The notes: generated by a model from the letters alone, not told the origin. DNA of 64,000 nt from Thermoleptolyngbya sichuanensis A183 (GCF_013177315.1 NZ_CP053661.1:3348001-3412000), one strand, 5' to 3'; shown: positions 17,070 to 26,374, counted from the first letter of the stretch. Translations and numbers: made by a program.

Positions 17070-20039
17070 ATGCTGGCAGAAGAAAGAAAGCTTGAGCCGA
17101 TTCATCCTACCCGATCGCTGCACGGAAATGAACCCCTACTGCTAGACCACCAGACCGTTTGGCAGGTACAATCCGGCTCGCTGGCGCTGTTTGCTGTGCC
17201 AATGCAAGATGGAATTCCACGCGGGCGGCGGCGATACTTGTTCAGCGTCAACGCGGGCCGGGCCGTATTTGTAGCCGACGCAGCCGAGTCTGGCGAACCG
17301 GGGTTATCGCAGCCCTGTCAACAGCCGTGTCAGCAGCCGTGTCAACAGCCGTATCAACTAATGGCAGTGGCGCTGGAAGAGACGGATTTGAAAGGGCGAT
17401 CGCCCGCTGAATTCCTCCAATGGCTGCACGACGAACCGCAGACTGCCCAGCAGCAGTTTGAGGGCTGGGTGCATCAGTTGGGCACGACGCTGGCAAGCAT
17501 GACCGCAACTATCTTGCCAACGCCCCTCGATCGATATGGCGTATTGGGCACAGGCGAGGTATTTCAGCCTGCCCAGGATGCAGTGACCTGGGTGCGCGTG
17601 CTGCAAGGAACTGCGCTGCTGCAAGGGGTATCGAGTTTGCCGCTGGAACTGGGGGTGTGGCTGCCGCTGGAACGACATCTCTGGCTACAAGCTAGCGATA
17701 TTGTAGAATTAGAAACCAGCACCAGTGATGCCCGATCGGCGATCGCCCTGGTGACTGGACTAAGCCACCTACAAGCAATGGTGATGCAGGGAATCCAGAG
17801 GCTCGAAGCGCAGGAACAGGAGCAGGAACTCGCACGCTATTGCGAACGGCAGCATCTCAATACAGAAGCCATAACGCGGACGCTGGATGAACTATCGACC
17901 GTGTTTGATGTTGCACCGAGATCTTCTGCGAATTCTGCACAAGAGGCGATCGCCACGAACCCGGAAACGGCGCTACTGGAAGCGGCCGGGGCTGTGGGGC
18001 GGGCCCTGGGGATTGCCATTTCACCCCCTGGCAAGTCAGAAGATCTGCGGCGGCTGAAAGACCCCATCGAGGCGATCGCCCGTGCCTCCCATATCCGCAT
18101 TCGCCGCGTCACGCTGCGAGAGGGCTGGTGGCATCAGGACGGCGGCCCGCTGCTGGCCTACTCGCTGGAAGACGGCCGTCCTGTGGCGCTGCTGCCTCGA
18201 TCTGCCTCGCGCTACGAACTGCTCGACCCGCTGCGCCAAACCCGCACGATTTGCGATGCCCGCACTGCGGAAACCCTTGCGCCCACCGCCTACACCTTCT
18301 ATCGCCCGCTGCCACCCGTCGCCAAGCCCCTAGCACTGCTGAAATTTGCCCTGCGGGGACATTTCAAAGAACTGTGGGTTGTGCTGCTAGCGGGGCTGGG
18401 CGCAACGCTGCTGGGCATGGTCACGCCCCAGGCAACGGCCCTGCTGATCGATCAGGCCATTCCCGATGCCAACCGCAGTTTGCTGCTGCAAATCGCGCTG
18501 GGGCTGCTGGCTACGGCGATCGGCGCGACCCTGTTTCAGATTACTCAGAGCATTGCGCTGATGCGGCTAGAAACCGTTGCCGATGCCTCGACCCAGGCGG
18601 CAGTGTGGGATCGACTGCTGGCGCTGCGGCTGTCCTTCTTTCGGCAATATTCCATCGGTGATTTAAGCACAAGAGTGTCTGCCGTCAGCCAAATTCGGCA
18701 AAAATTGGGAAATACTATTCTCAGAAGCGTTTTCTCTGGTATATTCTCGCTTCTGAACCTGTTTTTGCTGTTTTACTACAGTCCACCCCTAGCGGCGATC
18801 GCCCTCCTCGTTGCCCTAATTAACATCAGCGTGACGGTCATCTCCAGTATCCTGACCCTGCGAAAGGCGCGTCCCCTGCTCGATCGCCAGGGCAAACTGC
18901 AAGGCATCATGAGAGAAATCATTAACGGCGTGGCAAAATTTCGCGTTGCCGGAGCGGAGACTCGCGCCTTTGCCTACTGGGGACGGCAATATAGCCAGCA
19001 GTTGAAGCTAACCCTGGCATCCCAGGGCATTGAAGACAATCTGGCGGTAATCAATAACCTGTTATCTGCCTTGACCCCAGCCGTCTTGTTTGCATTCACG
19101 GTACAGTTACTTCAGCAATCCCAATCCCAGGACGGCAGCTTTTCCATCGGCACGTTTCTAGCATTCAATGCCGCGTTCGGCACGTTCATCGGCGGGGCGA
19201 CCAGTCTCGGCACTACAGTAATCGATGTGATGGAAGTGCTACCCATCTGGCAGCGGGCATTACCCATTCTTCATGCCGTACCAGAAGTGGCGGATGACAA
19301 GGCTGATCCGGGTCGTTTAACCGGGCAAGTTTCCGTCGATCGCGCGGTGTTTCGCTATCGCGAAGATGGACCGCTAACGCTGGATAGTGTCAGCATTCAC
19401 GCCGAGCCGGGAGAGTTCATTGCGCTGGTGGGCCCATCGGGCAGCGGCAAATCGACGCTGTTTCGGCTGCTGCTGGGCTTCGACACGCCAGAGTCGGGTA
19501 CGGTCTACTACGACGGGCAGGACTTGTCTGGATTAGACATGCAGGCTGTGCGGCGACAGCTTGGCGTAGTGCTGCAAAATAGCCGCCTGATGTCTGCGTC
19601 GATTTTTGAAAACATTGCCAGCGGTGCGCTAATTGGCATGGAGGAAGCCTGGGAAGCAGCCCGCATGGCAGGACTGGCCGATGACGTGCAGGCAATGCCA
19701 ATGGGAATGCACACGGTCGTCAGCGAGGGCGGCACAAACCTTTCGGGCGGACAGCGCCAGCGCTTGCTGATTGCCCGCGCCCTGGCCCTGCGTCCCCGCA
19801 TTCTGCTGTTTGACGAAGCCACCAGTGCCCTAGATAACCGCACACAAGCCATTGTCAGCGAGAGTCTGGATCGCCTCCGCGTGACGCGAATTGTAGTGGC
19901 ACACCGTCTCAGCACGATTCGCAATGCCAATCGCATCTACGTGCTGCAAAACGGCCGCGTCATGCAGAAAGGTGACTTCGAGGCGCTGGCCACCCAGCCT
20001 GGATTGTTTAGCCAACTGATTCAGCGCCAGCGCGTTTAG
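17070..20039 (+). CDS. ABC exporter without peptidase (NHLM ABC2 type)
   Basis: 989 residues from ATG 17070, close to the usual size of the NHLM second ATP-binding protein. The long N-terminal half (about 1-420) is soluble, with a degenerate domain in place of C39. It includes a QQPC tandem repeat near residues 80-95. A six-helix membrane domain (about 430-720) and an ATPase domain with GPSGSGKST, NLSGGQRQR and ILLFDEATS follow. An open frame extends upstream to 16749, but that part overlaps ABC1 and is repeat-derived, so the start is placed at MLAEERK. It probably forms a heteromeric exporter with ABC1. Confidence 0.85.
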   Translation: MLAEERKLEPIHPTRSLHGNEPLLLDHQTVWQVQSGSLALFAVPMQDGIPRGRRRYLFSVNAGRAVFVADAAESGEPGLSQPCQQPCQQPCQQPYQLMAVALEETDLKGRSPAEFLQWLHDEPQTAQQQFEGWVHQLGTTLASMTATILPTPLDRYGVLGTGEVFQPAQDAVTWVRVLQGTALLQGVSSLPLELGVWLPLERHLWLQASDIVELETSTSDARSAIALVTGLSHLQAMVMQGIQRLEAQEQEQELARYCERQHLNTEAITRTLDELSTVFDVAPRSSANSAQEAIATNPETALLEAAGAVGRALGIAISPPGKSEDLRRLKDPIEAIARASHIRIRRVTLREGWWHQDGGPLLAYSLEDGRPVALLPRSASRYELLDPLRQTRTICDARTAETLAPTAYTFYRPLPPVAKPLALLKFALRGHFKELWVVLLAGLGATLLGMVTPQATALLIDQAIPDANRSLLLQIALGLLATAIGATLFQITQSIALMRLETVADASTQAAVWDRLLALRLSFFRQYSIGDLSTRVSAVSQIRQKLGNTILRSVFSGIFSLLNLFLLFYYSPPLAAIALLVALINISVTVISSILTLRKARPLLDRQGKLQGIMREIINGVAKFRVAGAETRAFAYWGRQYSQQLKLTLASQGIEDNLAVINNLLSALTPAVLFAFTVQLLQQSQSQDGSFSIGTFLAFNAAFGTFIGGATSLGTTVIDVMEVLPIWQRALPILHAVPEVADDKADPGRLTGQVSVDRAVFRYREDGPLTLDSVSIHAEPGEFIALVGPSGSGKSTLFRLLLGFDTPESGTVYYDGQDLSGLDMQAVRRQLGVVLQNSRLMSASIFENIASGALIGMEEAWEAARMAGLADDVQAMPMGMHTVVSEGGTNLSGGQRQRLLIARALALRPRILLFDEATSALDNRTQAIVSESLDRLRVTRIVVAHRLSTIRNANRIYVLQNGRVMQKGDFEALATQPGLFSQLIQRQRV
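17310..17357 (+). repeat. 12-bp coding tandem repeat (QQPC), four units
   Basis: CAGCCGTGTCAA-type units inside the ABC2 gene add repeated Q-P-C-Q residues to a soluble region and give that region three cysteines. Confidence 0.85.
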
Positions 20040-20076
20040 CAAACTTGCTAACCAGTTCACCCTGTCTCAGAATTCC

Positions 20077-20289
20077 ATGAAAGCCTTTTCGCCACCCGTT
20101 TGCACCAGCGTTGCCTACCAGCGATCGCCCCAATCCACGCCGCCCAGTTTTCCCCTAGCTACAGGATTCTGGCTGCTCACAATTCCGCTGCTGAGCGCGG
20201 CGATCTCTGTGTTCATAAAGCAAAAGCGCGATCGCCATCGATGGCAGCAAATCAATACGCTAGAGCGTCTGTTTCAAGATGCGGGCTAG
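20077..20289 (+). CDS. small single-span membrane protein, unknown
   Basis: 70 residues, with one hydrophobic helix near 28-47 (ATGFWLLTIPLLSAAISVFI) followed by a basic tail. No family is recognised. It lies 37 bases after the exporter gene on the same strand and could belong to that transcript. Its last three bases overlap the 3' end of a convergent pseudogene. The coding call rests on size, a plausible membrane topology and position only. Confidence 0.4.
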   Translation: MKAFSPPVCTSVAYQRSPQSTPPSFPLATGFWLLTIPLLSAAISVFIKQKRDRHRWQQINTLERLFQDAG

Positions 20290-20650
20290 TCTTCTGGCAA
20301 TTCACCAAAGCGTTCGCGATAGCGTTCCAGTTTCTCTTCCAGTTCCTCTACTTTTGCCTCTGCTTCCTGACGGCTCAGCGTTTCCTGCCGTAGCGCATCT
20401 GCCATTTCTTCAGGAAATCGGGCGCAGTGCGGGCACGGGGATAGCCCTTGGCATAGTACAAGAACTGGTTCCCCAAGACGGTTGCCCGCTGCCCACTCAG
20501 GTATTGCTTCAGCACTTCTAGCGTGATCAGCAGCGCATACAAATGATCGAAGGTTTCTGCCACAGGAGATCCATCCCCAGTGGGATAAACAATATCTGTA
20601 GCAATATCTGTAGATTGGCTAGCCGTTTTGGGCGCAGAAGAAGTCGTCAT
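20286..20650 (-). pseudogene. truncated, frameshifted Uma2-family (DUF820) gene
   Basis: The 5' part (from ATG near 20650) encodes the N-terminal half of a Uma2/DUF820 protein: TDIVYPTGDGSPVAET and GNQFLYYAKGYPRARTAPD are typical. The frame then shifts. The other frame, to the TAG at 20286-20288, encodes the coiled-coil end of such proteins (EEMADALRQ...VEELEEKLERYRER). The nuclease-like middle, with the family's catalytic Asp and Glu-x-Lys, is missing. This is an internal deletion joining residue ~75 to the C-terminal tail. Uma2 genes are abundant and often decay in cyanobacteria. Confidence 0.75.
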
Positions 20651-20734
20651 CGCACAGCACCAGCGCAATATGCTCTAGCTTAGCGCAGTGCCGCATCAGG
20701 TGGTTTTTGGCGGAGTATCTTCCCTGTATCGCTT

Positions 20735-20766
20735 CTGCTTAAACTACTGCTGCTTAAACCACTGCT
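20735..20766 (-). repeat. 15-bp tandem repeat spanning the SLH-glycosidase stop codon
   Basis: CTGCTTAAACTACTG is repeated twice (plus-strand reading). One unit contains the TAA stop of the gene ending at 20754. Confidence 0.7.
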
Positions 20767-22712
20767 ACTACGCCCGCGCTCTCATTCGCCAGCCGATCGA
20801 CCGTACACAGTGCGTAGGTTCCGGGCGACAGGGTAAGCTGTGTTGTAGTGGCAGGTAAGATACTTTGCAGCGTCCAGGTGCTTCCTGCTTGGCGATAGAG
20901 CGTCCAGGAACGGACACTGGCGGCGCTGCTCCAGACGAGTCGATTTCCCAAGACGCGCACATTTTGCGGCGGCACGGGGGGCAAGCTGCGGAGCCAGGGC
21001 ATGACGGGCGGCAGGGCGGCGGTGCGGTAGATATTGGTCTGGAGGCGATCGCCAATGCCCTCGCGATTCGTCAGCAGCGCCTTCATGCTATAGAAAATAT
21101 TGCCGAGGGCGAGTTTACTCTCTAGCTGGCGCGTGATGGCCACCTGCCGTTCGATTTCGGTCACGTCCCAGGCTTTGCCATCAAGCTGAGATAAGTTATT
21201 GCCAGGGTAGATATGACGCTTCTGGATATTCTGATCTGCCCACCATTCCAGCAGCACGGGATAGCTCTGGGCGGGTGGGTCGATGCGCCAATAAAGCTGC
21301 GGTGCGAGGTAATCGACCCAGCCCTGCTGGAGCCACTTCAGCGCGTCGGCAAACAGTTGGTCGTAGGCATCGAGTCCTTGGATTTGCGGCGGCTGGCCGG
21401 GGCGATAAATTCCAAACGGGCTGATGCCAAATTTTACGTGCGGCTTGGTGGCTTTGATGCTGCTGGAAAGGCGCTGCACTAGGCGATTTACGTTATCCCG
21501 CCGCCAGTCCTTCAGGGAGAGCGTGCCGCCGCTATTGCGATAGGCCTGATAGGTTTTGTCGTCGGGAAAGCTCTGCCCAGCAATTGGGTAAGGATAAAAA
21601 TAATCATCCAGGTGAATGCCGTCCACGTCGTAGCGGCGCAACACGTCCAGAATCACGGCATAGGTGCGTTCCTGCACGACGGTCGCGCCGGGGTCCATCC
21701 AAATCTGGTTGCCCCAAGGGTAGACCACATCAGGATTCGTCGCCGCTAGGTGGGGCGAAACGTTGACCGTTTGCTGAGACGTGCGGGCGCGATAGGGGTT
21801 GAACCAGACGTGAATTTCCAGATTGCGCTGGCGACACTGGGCGATCGCCCATTGCAGCGGGTCGTAGGCGGGGCTGGGCGGTTTGCCCTGAGTGCCCGTC
21901 AGCCAAAAGCTCCACGGCTCCAGCGTTGAGGCATACAGCGCATCCCCTTCAGGGCGAATTTGCAAAATCACAGCGTTGAAATGGAGCGATCGCAGTCGGT
22001 CAAAAATGGCAATCAGTTCTGCCTGCTGCTGGTCGGTGGTCAGCGTGCGGGCGCTGGGAAAGTCAATATTCCACACGATTGCCACCCACGCCGCCCGAAA
22101 CTCGCGCCGATGCGACACTGCGACCGTCCGCACCCAGCGCACAATCCACGCCGACTCGATTACCGGAACCTGGCCCAAACGCACCAGTGCTTGATACACA
22201 AAGCTAGCCGCCTCGGCCCGTGTAGCCGCTTGCTGCGATCGCACTCGTTTCAGGTCGGGATGGTTTACGACCAACCCCGTTTCCGTCGCCGTGGCGATCG
22301 CCCGTCTTGCCCAGTCGGGGATCTCGCCCGCATCCGCATATAGGTCGAACAACAGAGCCTGACCCGATGCCGCAAACCCCAGCCCGCTCACCAGCGCCAC
22401 CCAAACCTGCACGCGGGCGATCGCCTCTGCGGGACGAAACGATCCGTCAGGATAACCGGACATGAACCCGGTTTCGTAGGCCCAACGAATCGCAGACGCA
22501 GCCCAAAAACTCTCCGACACATCCTGAAACGGCACGTAAGGTCGCTTGGGCGCAACGGAAAAGGCAGAACGCAGGAGGGATGCAAACTCAGCGCGAGTAA
22601 TCGTCTGCTCAGGGCGGAATGTGCCGTCCCCAAAGCCCCGCACAATGCCACGCTCGGACAACGCCTCGATAAACGCTTTTGCCCAATGGCTTTGGATGTC
22701 AGAGAAACTCAT
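20754..22712 (-). CDS. SLH-domain glycosyl hydrolase family 10-like protein (DUF187/GHL10)
   Basis: 652 residues. Three S-layer-homology repeats (about 1-55, 60-118, 122-180) contain ITRAEFASLL and GYPDGSFRP type motifs; SLH domains bind cell-wall polymers. The remainder is a GHL10 barrel: FNAVILQIRPEGDALY, IHVWFNPYRAR and GIHLDDYFYPYP carry likely acidic catalytic residues. A C-terminal fibronectin-like module follows (about 570-650). Members are thought to act on cell-wall or exopolysaccharide glycans, but substrates are not established. No signal peptide precedes the first SLH repeat at this start, which is odd for a wall-bound enzyme. Confidence 0.85.
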   Translation of the reverse strand: MSFSDIQSHWAKAFIEALSERGIVRGFGDGTFRPEQTITRAEFASLLRSAFSVAPKRPYVPFQDVSESFWAASAIRWAYETGFMSGYPDGSFRPAEAIARVQVWVALVSGLGFAASGQALLFDLYADAGEIPDWARRAIATATETGLVVNHPDLKRVRSQQAATRAEAASFVYQALVRLGQVPVIESAWIVRWVRTVAVSHRREFRAAWVAIVWNIDFPSARTLTTDQQQAELIAIFDRLRSLHFNAVILQIRPEGDALYASTLEPWSFWLTGTQGKPPSPAYDPLQWAIAQCRQRNLEIHVWFNPYRARTSQQTVNVSPHLAATNPDVVYPWGNQIWMDPGATVVQERTYAVILDVLRRYDVDGIHLDDYFYPYPIAGQSFPDDKTYQAYRNSGGTLSLKDWRRDNVNRLVQRLSSSIKATKPHVKFGISPFGIYRPGQPPQIQGLDAYDQLFADALKWLQQGWVDYLAPQLYWRIDPPAQSYPVLLEWWADQNIQKRHIYPGNNLSQLDGKAWDVTEIERQVAITRQLESKLALGNIFYSMKALLTNREGIGDRLQTNIYRTAALPPVMPWLRSLPPVPPQNVRVLGNRLVWSSAASVRSWTLYRQAGSTWTLQSILPATTTQLTLSPGTYALCTVDRLANESAGVVAVV

Positions 22713-22779
22713 TGAAACTCATTACTCGTCAGGCTCCCAGACTCGTCAGGCTCCCAGTGGGGCTGGATTCAGTTTTACC

Positions 22780-22870
22780 AGGACTTACGCACTTACGATA
22801 AGCTTTCTGGGTTTTGGACGATTTCTCGCGGGCGCAGGCCGTGAGAAATCGTCCAACTGCGTCAGTCCTA
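22780..22870 (+). mobile_element. 91-bp inverted-repeat element, family 3, copy A
   Basis: Ends AGGACTTACGCA and TGCGTCAGTCCT; interior hairpin GACGATTTCTCGCGG...GAGAAATCGTC. It abuts the 3' end of the TPR gene on the minus strand. A 17-bp duplication, ACTCGTCAGGCTCCCAG, lies just upstream (22727-22758). Confidence 0.8.
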
Positions 22871-22871
22871 T

Positions 22872-23693
22872 TTACTTCAAGGTCAGAAACTTCTCCAGAG
22901 CGCTGACGAGTGACGGACTCCAGCGGCGGACATTCGCAACCCAGTCCAAATCTTTGTATCGTGCATCCAGCCCAACGGCGGCATACCAGTTGCTTTCGGC
23001 TTCGCCCTGGTTGCCCGCGACCCAGAGGGCGGCGGTGAGGGCGGCCCGCATGTCGGCAAAGCGGGGGTATTTGCGGACGAGGTTTTTCATGGTGCGGATG
23101 GCTTCGTCGATCTGCCCGGTTTCGTAGAGGGCGATCGCATAATTGGCTCTGGCAAAGGCAAAATCGGGCGCAAGGTCTGCCGCTTTTTGGTAGTCTGCGA
23201 TCGCCGCCTCCCAGTTGCCCTGGCCGGCCTTGGCGTTGCCCCGATTGTTATAAGCAGCCGCGTCGTTGGGGTCGAGTTCTAGCACCTTGTTGTAGTTGGC
23301 GATCGCCTCTTCCCAGCGGCCCAATCCCTCCAGCGCCGCACCCCGATTGAGGTAGGGATCGGGAGCATCGGGAGCCAGTTCGGTGGCTTTGTCAAAATCG
23401 GCGATCGCCGCTTGCAGTTTGTTCTGGCTGACGCGCGAGTTGCCGCGATTGCTCCATACGGCCGCGTTGTCGGGCAACTGCTCCAAAATTTCCGTCCAAT
23501 AGGTTTCTGCCTCTGCGAAACTGCCCCGGTTGGTTGCGTCAAACGCTTTTTCGCGCAGCTCGCTCAGCGACGGAAGCTCGACCGGAAGCGGTTCCGGTGA
23601 TTTTGTTGGGAGCGCCTCAGCCGCGATTCCAAAGGGCCACGCGCCCAGCCAGAACAGCGCTGCCAGCAAACATGAAAAAATGTAAATCAGCAT
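22872..23693 (-). CDS. exported TPR repeat protein
   Basis: 273 residues from the ATG at 23693, where a signal peptide begins (MLIYIFSCLLAALFWLGAWPF); the longer frame to 23840 adds repeat-derived sequence and is rejected. At least four TPR units (about 50-215) with the A-x-Y-N-R-G-N consensus make a protein-binding superhelix. Such periplasmic or lumenal TPR proteins act as assembly scaffolds in cyanobacteria; the partner is unknown. The stop is two bases from a family-3 element. Confidence 0.8.
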   Translation of the reverse strand: MLIYIFSCLLAALFWLGAWPFGIAAEALPTKSPEPLPVELPSLSELREKAFDATNRGSFAEAETYWTEILEQLPDNAAVWSNRGNSRVSQNKLQAAIADFDKATELAPDAPDPYLNRGAALEGLGRWEEAIANYNKVLELDPNDAAAYNNRGNAKAGQGNWEAAIADYQKAADLAPDFAFARANYAIALYETGQIDEAIRTMKNLVRKYPRFADMRAALTAALWVAGNQGEAESNWYAAVGLDARYKDLDWVANVRRWSPSLVSALEKFLTLK

Positions 23694-23859
23694 AGGCTGA
23701 TCATGACAGGTTTGGGGGTGCAATGCAAAGGGCAGGAGGGATGGGAGCCAATCGCAGGACTTAGGTCGATTCTTGATTTTGGATTTGCGATTTTGGATTT
23801 TAGATTTCCAAAGCCTAATTCCACAGCCTACCCATTTCACAGCCTACCCGTTCCACAAC

Positions 23860-24585
23860 CTAATAGTTATCCCAAAGTTCGGATAGCGTGACCACGCGAT
23901 AGTCCTTGCGCTGCAAGTAGTCGAGCAGCAGGGGCATGGCGGCGGCGGTTTTTTCGGAGCGCTCGGCAGAGCCGCCGTGCATCACCAAGATAGCGCCAGG
24001 AAACACGAAGCGCGACACATACCAGGCGCTAAATAGGGCGTTGTCTGTTGGCTTGAAGGTGTCTACAGGAATCATGGAGGCCAGGGCAAACCGGGGTTCG
24101 TAACCGGGCATGGCTTGCAATTTGGGAACCATGCTCTTGGCATATAGCCCGCGACCTGGGCGATACCAGCGGATGGGCTGATTGCAATCTTTGCAGATGC
24201 GGTTGTGGGCTTCGCGCATTTGCAGGGCAAACAGTTCGGGGTGCTGGAGGGCGGTCGTGTCGTCTACGATGCCGTGGTTGGCGACTTCGTGCCCGTAAGC
24301 GCGAATGCGAGGAATAATCGTGCTTTCGGGGCTGAGGTGGCTGGTGATAATGAAAAACGTGGCCCGTACATGGCGGTCTGGATCTTCGATCTGGCGATTG
24401 TGTTCAGCGATCGCCTCCAAAATCTTTTGGGTAGACTCATCCTCTGGTTCACCGGGCGTGGGCACGTCGTCGATGGTCAGCGTCACCACGCGCTCGGTGG
24501 TTTCTTTATAGAACAGTCCGTCCGGAAAGGCCCGCGCTACCTGCTGCACGAGCCGCTGCTGAGCAAGCCCCATAGCCTCTCGCAC
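23860..24585 (-). CDS. polysaccharide deacetylase family protein (NodB fold)
   Basis: 241 residues. Motif 1 is TLTIDDVP (general-base and metal Asp pair), motif 2 GHEVANHG supplies the two metal-binding His residues, motif 3 RWYRPGRG and the late LVMHGG complete the site. The N-terminus ends in a short amphipathic stretch without a clear signal peptide. Members remove acetyl groups from N-acetylated glycans. The substrate here is unknown, but the SLH-glycosidase and the Gfo/Idh/MocA sugar oxidoreductase nearby suggest wall or exopolysaccharide metabolism. An internal ATG at 24573 is an alternative start. Confidence 0.82.
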   Translation of the reverse strand: MREAMGLAQQRLVQQVARAFPDGLFYKETTERVVTLTIDDVPTPGEPEDESTQKILEAIAEHNRQIEDPDRHVRATFFIITSHLSPESTIIPRIRAYGHEVANHGIVDDTTALQHPELFALQMREAHNRICKDCNQPIRWYRPGRGLYAKSMVPKLQAMPGYEPRFALASMIPVDTFKPTDNALFSAWYVSRFVFPGAILVMHGGSAERSEKTAAAMPLLLDYLQRKDYRVVTLSELWDNY

Positions 24586-24765
24586 TCAAAACAACGTACC
24601 TTTCCATAGTAAAGAGTGGGGAGCCTGTCGATAAATCCCAAAGATCCGACCCTGCTTGGTTGCCTGAATTTGTTGCCTGCATTTGTCGCCTGATTCGTAA
24701 TCAACGCCAGATTCGTCAGAAGACTTGCAAAGTCTAAGATAGCGCCTGAAGCCACCTGCGACGAC

Positions 24766-24813
24766 CAGAGGCTACCAAAGGCTACCAAAGGCTAGAACAG
24801 GCAAGAGGCTAGA
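24766..24813 (-). repeat. 10-bp tandem repeat spanning the oxidoreductase stop codon
   Basis: On the minus strand TAGCCTTTGG-type units repeat four times; the first TAG is the stop codon of the gene ending at 24809. Confidence 0.7.
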
Positions 24814-25885
24814 GGGCGATCGCCGACACCTCCGACTGCACGCCGCTCAGATCATCCGGCTGCCACACCTGCCCATCCAGCGCCATCTGCTCAATGCGAC
24901 TGGCCAGCCGCAATGCCTTGAGGGCCTGTTCGCCGCCTACCGAAGGCTGTTTGCCACCGCGCACACACTGCACAAAATGCTCTAGCTCGGCGTGTAGCGG
25001 CTCGATGTTGCTGGTATACACTTTTTCAATTAGCCCATCCTGACGGTAAAGCACCTGCCCATAGTCGGTTCGATAGTTGGCCGTCGTCTGCCGATGGATC
25101 AGGATTTCGTTGTTCAGAAAATCGGCTTCCGTCAGGGAATTCTTGCAGTGGGCAGCGATGCGACGAATCTTGCGATGGGTGACCTTGCTAGCAGTCAGCG
25201 TGGCCACAATGCCGTTGGCAAAGCCCAGCGTCGCCGTCACATAATCTAGATAGCCAGAATCCGACGCGCGGCTGCCGCTGGCGGTCAATCGCGTGACAGG
25301 CGCAGCGGCCAGTTCCAGCAGCAGGTCGATATCGTGGATCATGAGATCCAGCACCACCGACACATCATTGGCCCGCTGGGAATAGGGACTCATGCGGTGA
25401 GCCTCCAGCGCCAGCAGTTCCTCTGTTTTCAGCACCTTACTGAGTTCCTGAAACGCCGGGTTAAACCGTTCAATATGCCCCACTTGCAAGATGCAGTTGG
25501 ACTCGGCCGCCGCGTTGACCAACAGCTCTGCCTCGGCAATGCTGGCGGCAATCGGCTTTTCGATTAGCACATGCACCCCCGCCTGGAGACAGGTCAGCCC
25601 CACAGAGTAGTGCAGCCGGGTGGGAACTGCCACGCAGACCGCATCTACGCATTTGAGCAGTTCGCGATAGTCTTCAAAAAACCGAACCCGATACTTGCTT
25701 GCCGTATCCAGCCCTCGCTCGACGTTGACATCGGAAATGCCCACCAGTTCTACGTCCTTGAGCAAGCTGAGGACGCGGGTGTGGTGCTGGCCCATATTGC
25801 CAACGCCGATCACGCCAACTCGAATGGGATCATGCGAGCTGCGTGGCGCTGAGGTATCCGCAGTTCCAACAAATCCGTTTTGCAC
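24809..25885 (-). CDS. Gfo/Idh/MocA family oxidoreductase
   Basis: 358-residue NAD(P)-dependent sugar dehydrogenase. The Rossmann motif GVIGVGNMG is near residues 24-32, the catalytic lysine is in EKPIAAS (about 110-116) and the active-site helix reads DLMIHDIDLL. The sequence GHIERFNPAF resembles UDP-GlcNAc 3-dehydrogenases of the GnnA type, which start amino-sugar lipid A synthesis, but that assignment is not secure. It is monocistronic, with a large gap upstream. It and the deacetylase may share a role in surface glycans. Confidence 0.85.
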   Translation of the reverse strand: MQNGFVGTADTSAPRSSHDPIRVGVIGVGNMGQHHTRVLSLLKDVELVGISDVNVERGLDTASKYRVRFFEDYRELLKCVDAVCVAVPTRLHYSVGLTCLQAGVHVLIEKPIAASIAEAELLVNAAAESNCILQVGHIERFNPAFQELSKVLKTEELLALEAHRMSPYSQRANDVSVVLDLMIHDIDLLLELAAAPVTRLTASGSRASDSGYLDYVTATLGFANGIVATLTASKVTHRKIRRIAAHCKNSLTEADFLNNEILIHRQTTANYRTDYGQVLYRQDGLIEKVYTSNIEPLHAELEHFVQCVRGGKQPSVGGEQALKALRLASRIEQMALDGQVWQPDDLSGVQSEVSAIAL

Positions 25886-26201
25886 GCCTGCACTCTCCTA
25901 CACCACAATCGCTAATTTGGAGCCGCTGTTCTCTTGGAGCGCTGACCCAATCCATTGCTCAGGAAGGCTTGGGGCCGCTGGATATGAACGGGACAGTTTG
26001 AAGAAAACTTACAAATCTTGACAAAGTTATGATATCAGTAGTCGTCTTTATTCTGGATGGCTGATGATCAAGATATAGTTTCACTTGTGTCAGTTTTTCC
26101 TGTGTCGGTTTTTCTTGCGCTAGGTTTCTGCTGGTTCACTTTTCTCGATGACCTGCTGACTTCTCGATAACCTGCTGACTATGGCTTGTCTTGCGGTCTG
26201 C
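25886..26201. other. non-coding gap between divergent genes
   Basis: Together with the MITE at 26206 and the 26379-26793 stretch this is a gap of about 900 bases. AT-rich runs near 26010-26060 and 26730-26770 are plausible promoter regions for the divergent oxidoreductase and response-regulator genes, but no clear consensus was found. Confidence 0.4.
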
Positions 26202-26205
26202 CTAG

Positions 26206-26374
26206 GGCGTGTCTTAAAGCCTTTTGATCCCCCTTAGCCCCCCTTAACGAGGGGGGAAACGGGCAAAACTGCTCCGGAAGTCCCCCTTGTTTCTAGCGAA
26301 GCGGCGCGTAACCGCGGGGATTTAGAGGGATCGACTCAGGACATTGAACGACCTAGAAAGTTTTAAGACACTGC
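26206..26374 (+). mobile_element. CTAG-flanked MITE, family 2, copy 2
   Basis: Inverted ends GGGCGTGTCTTAAAG and TTTTAAGACACTGC with CTAG on both sides (26202-26205, 26375-26378). It is 169 bp long. The second internal hairpin is disrupted by an unrelated stretch (TTTCTAGCGAAGCGGCGCGT region), unlike the copy at 14402. Confidence 0.8.
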
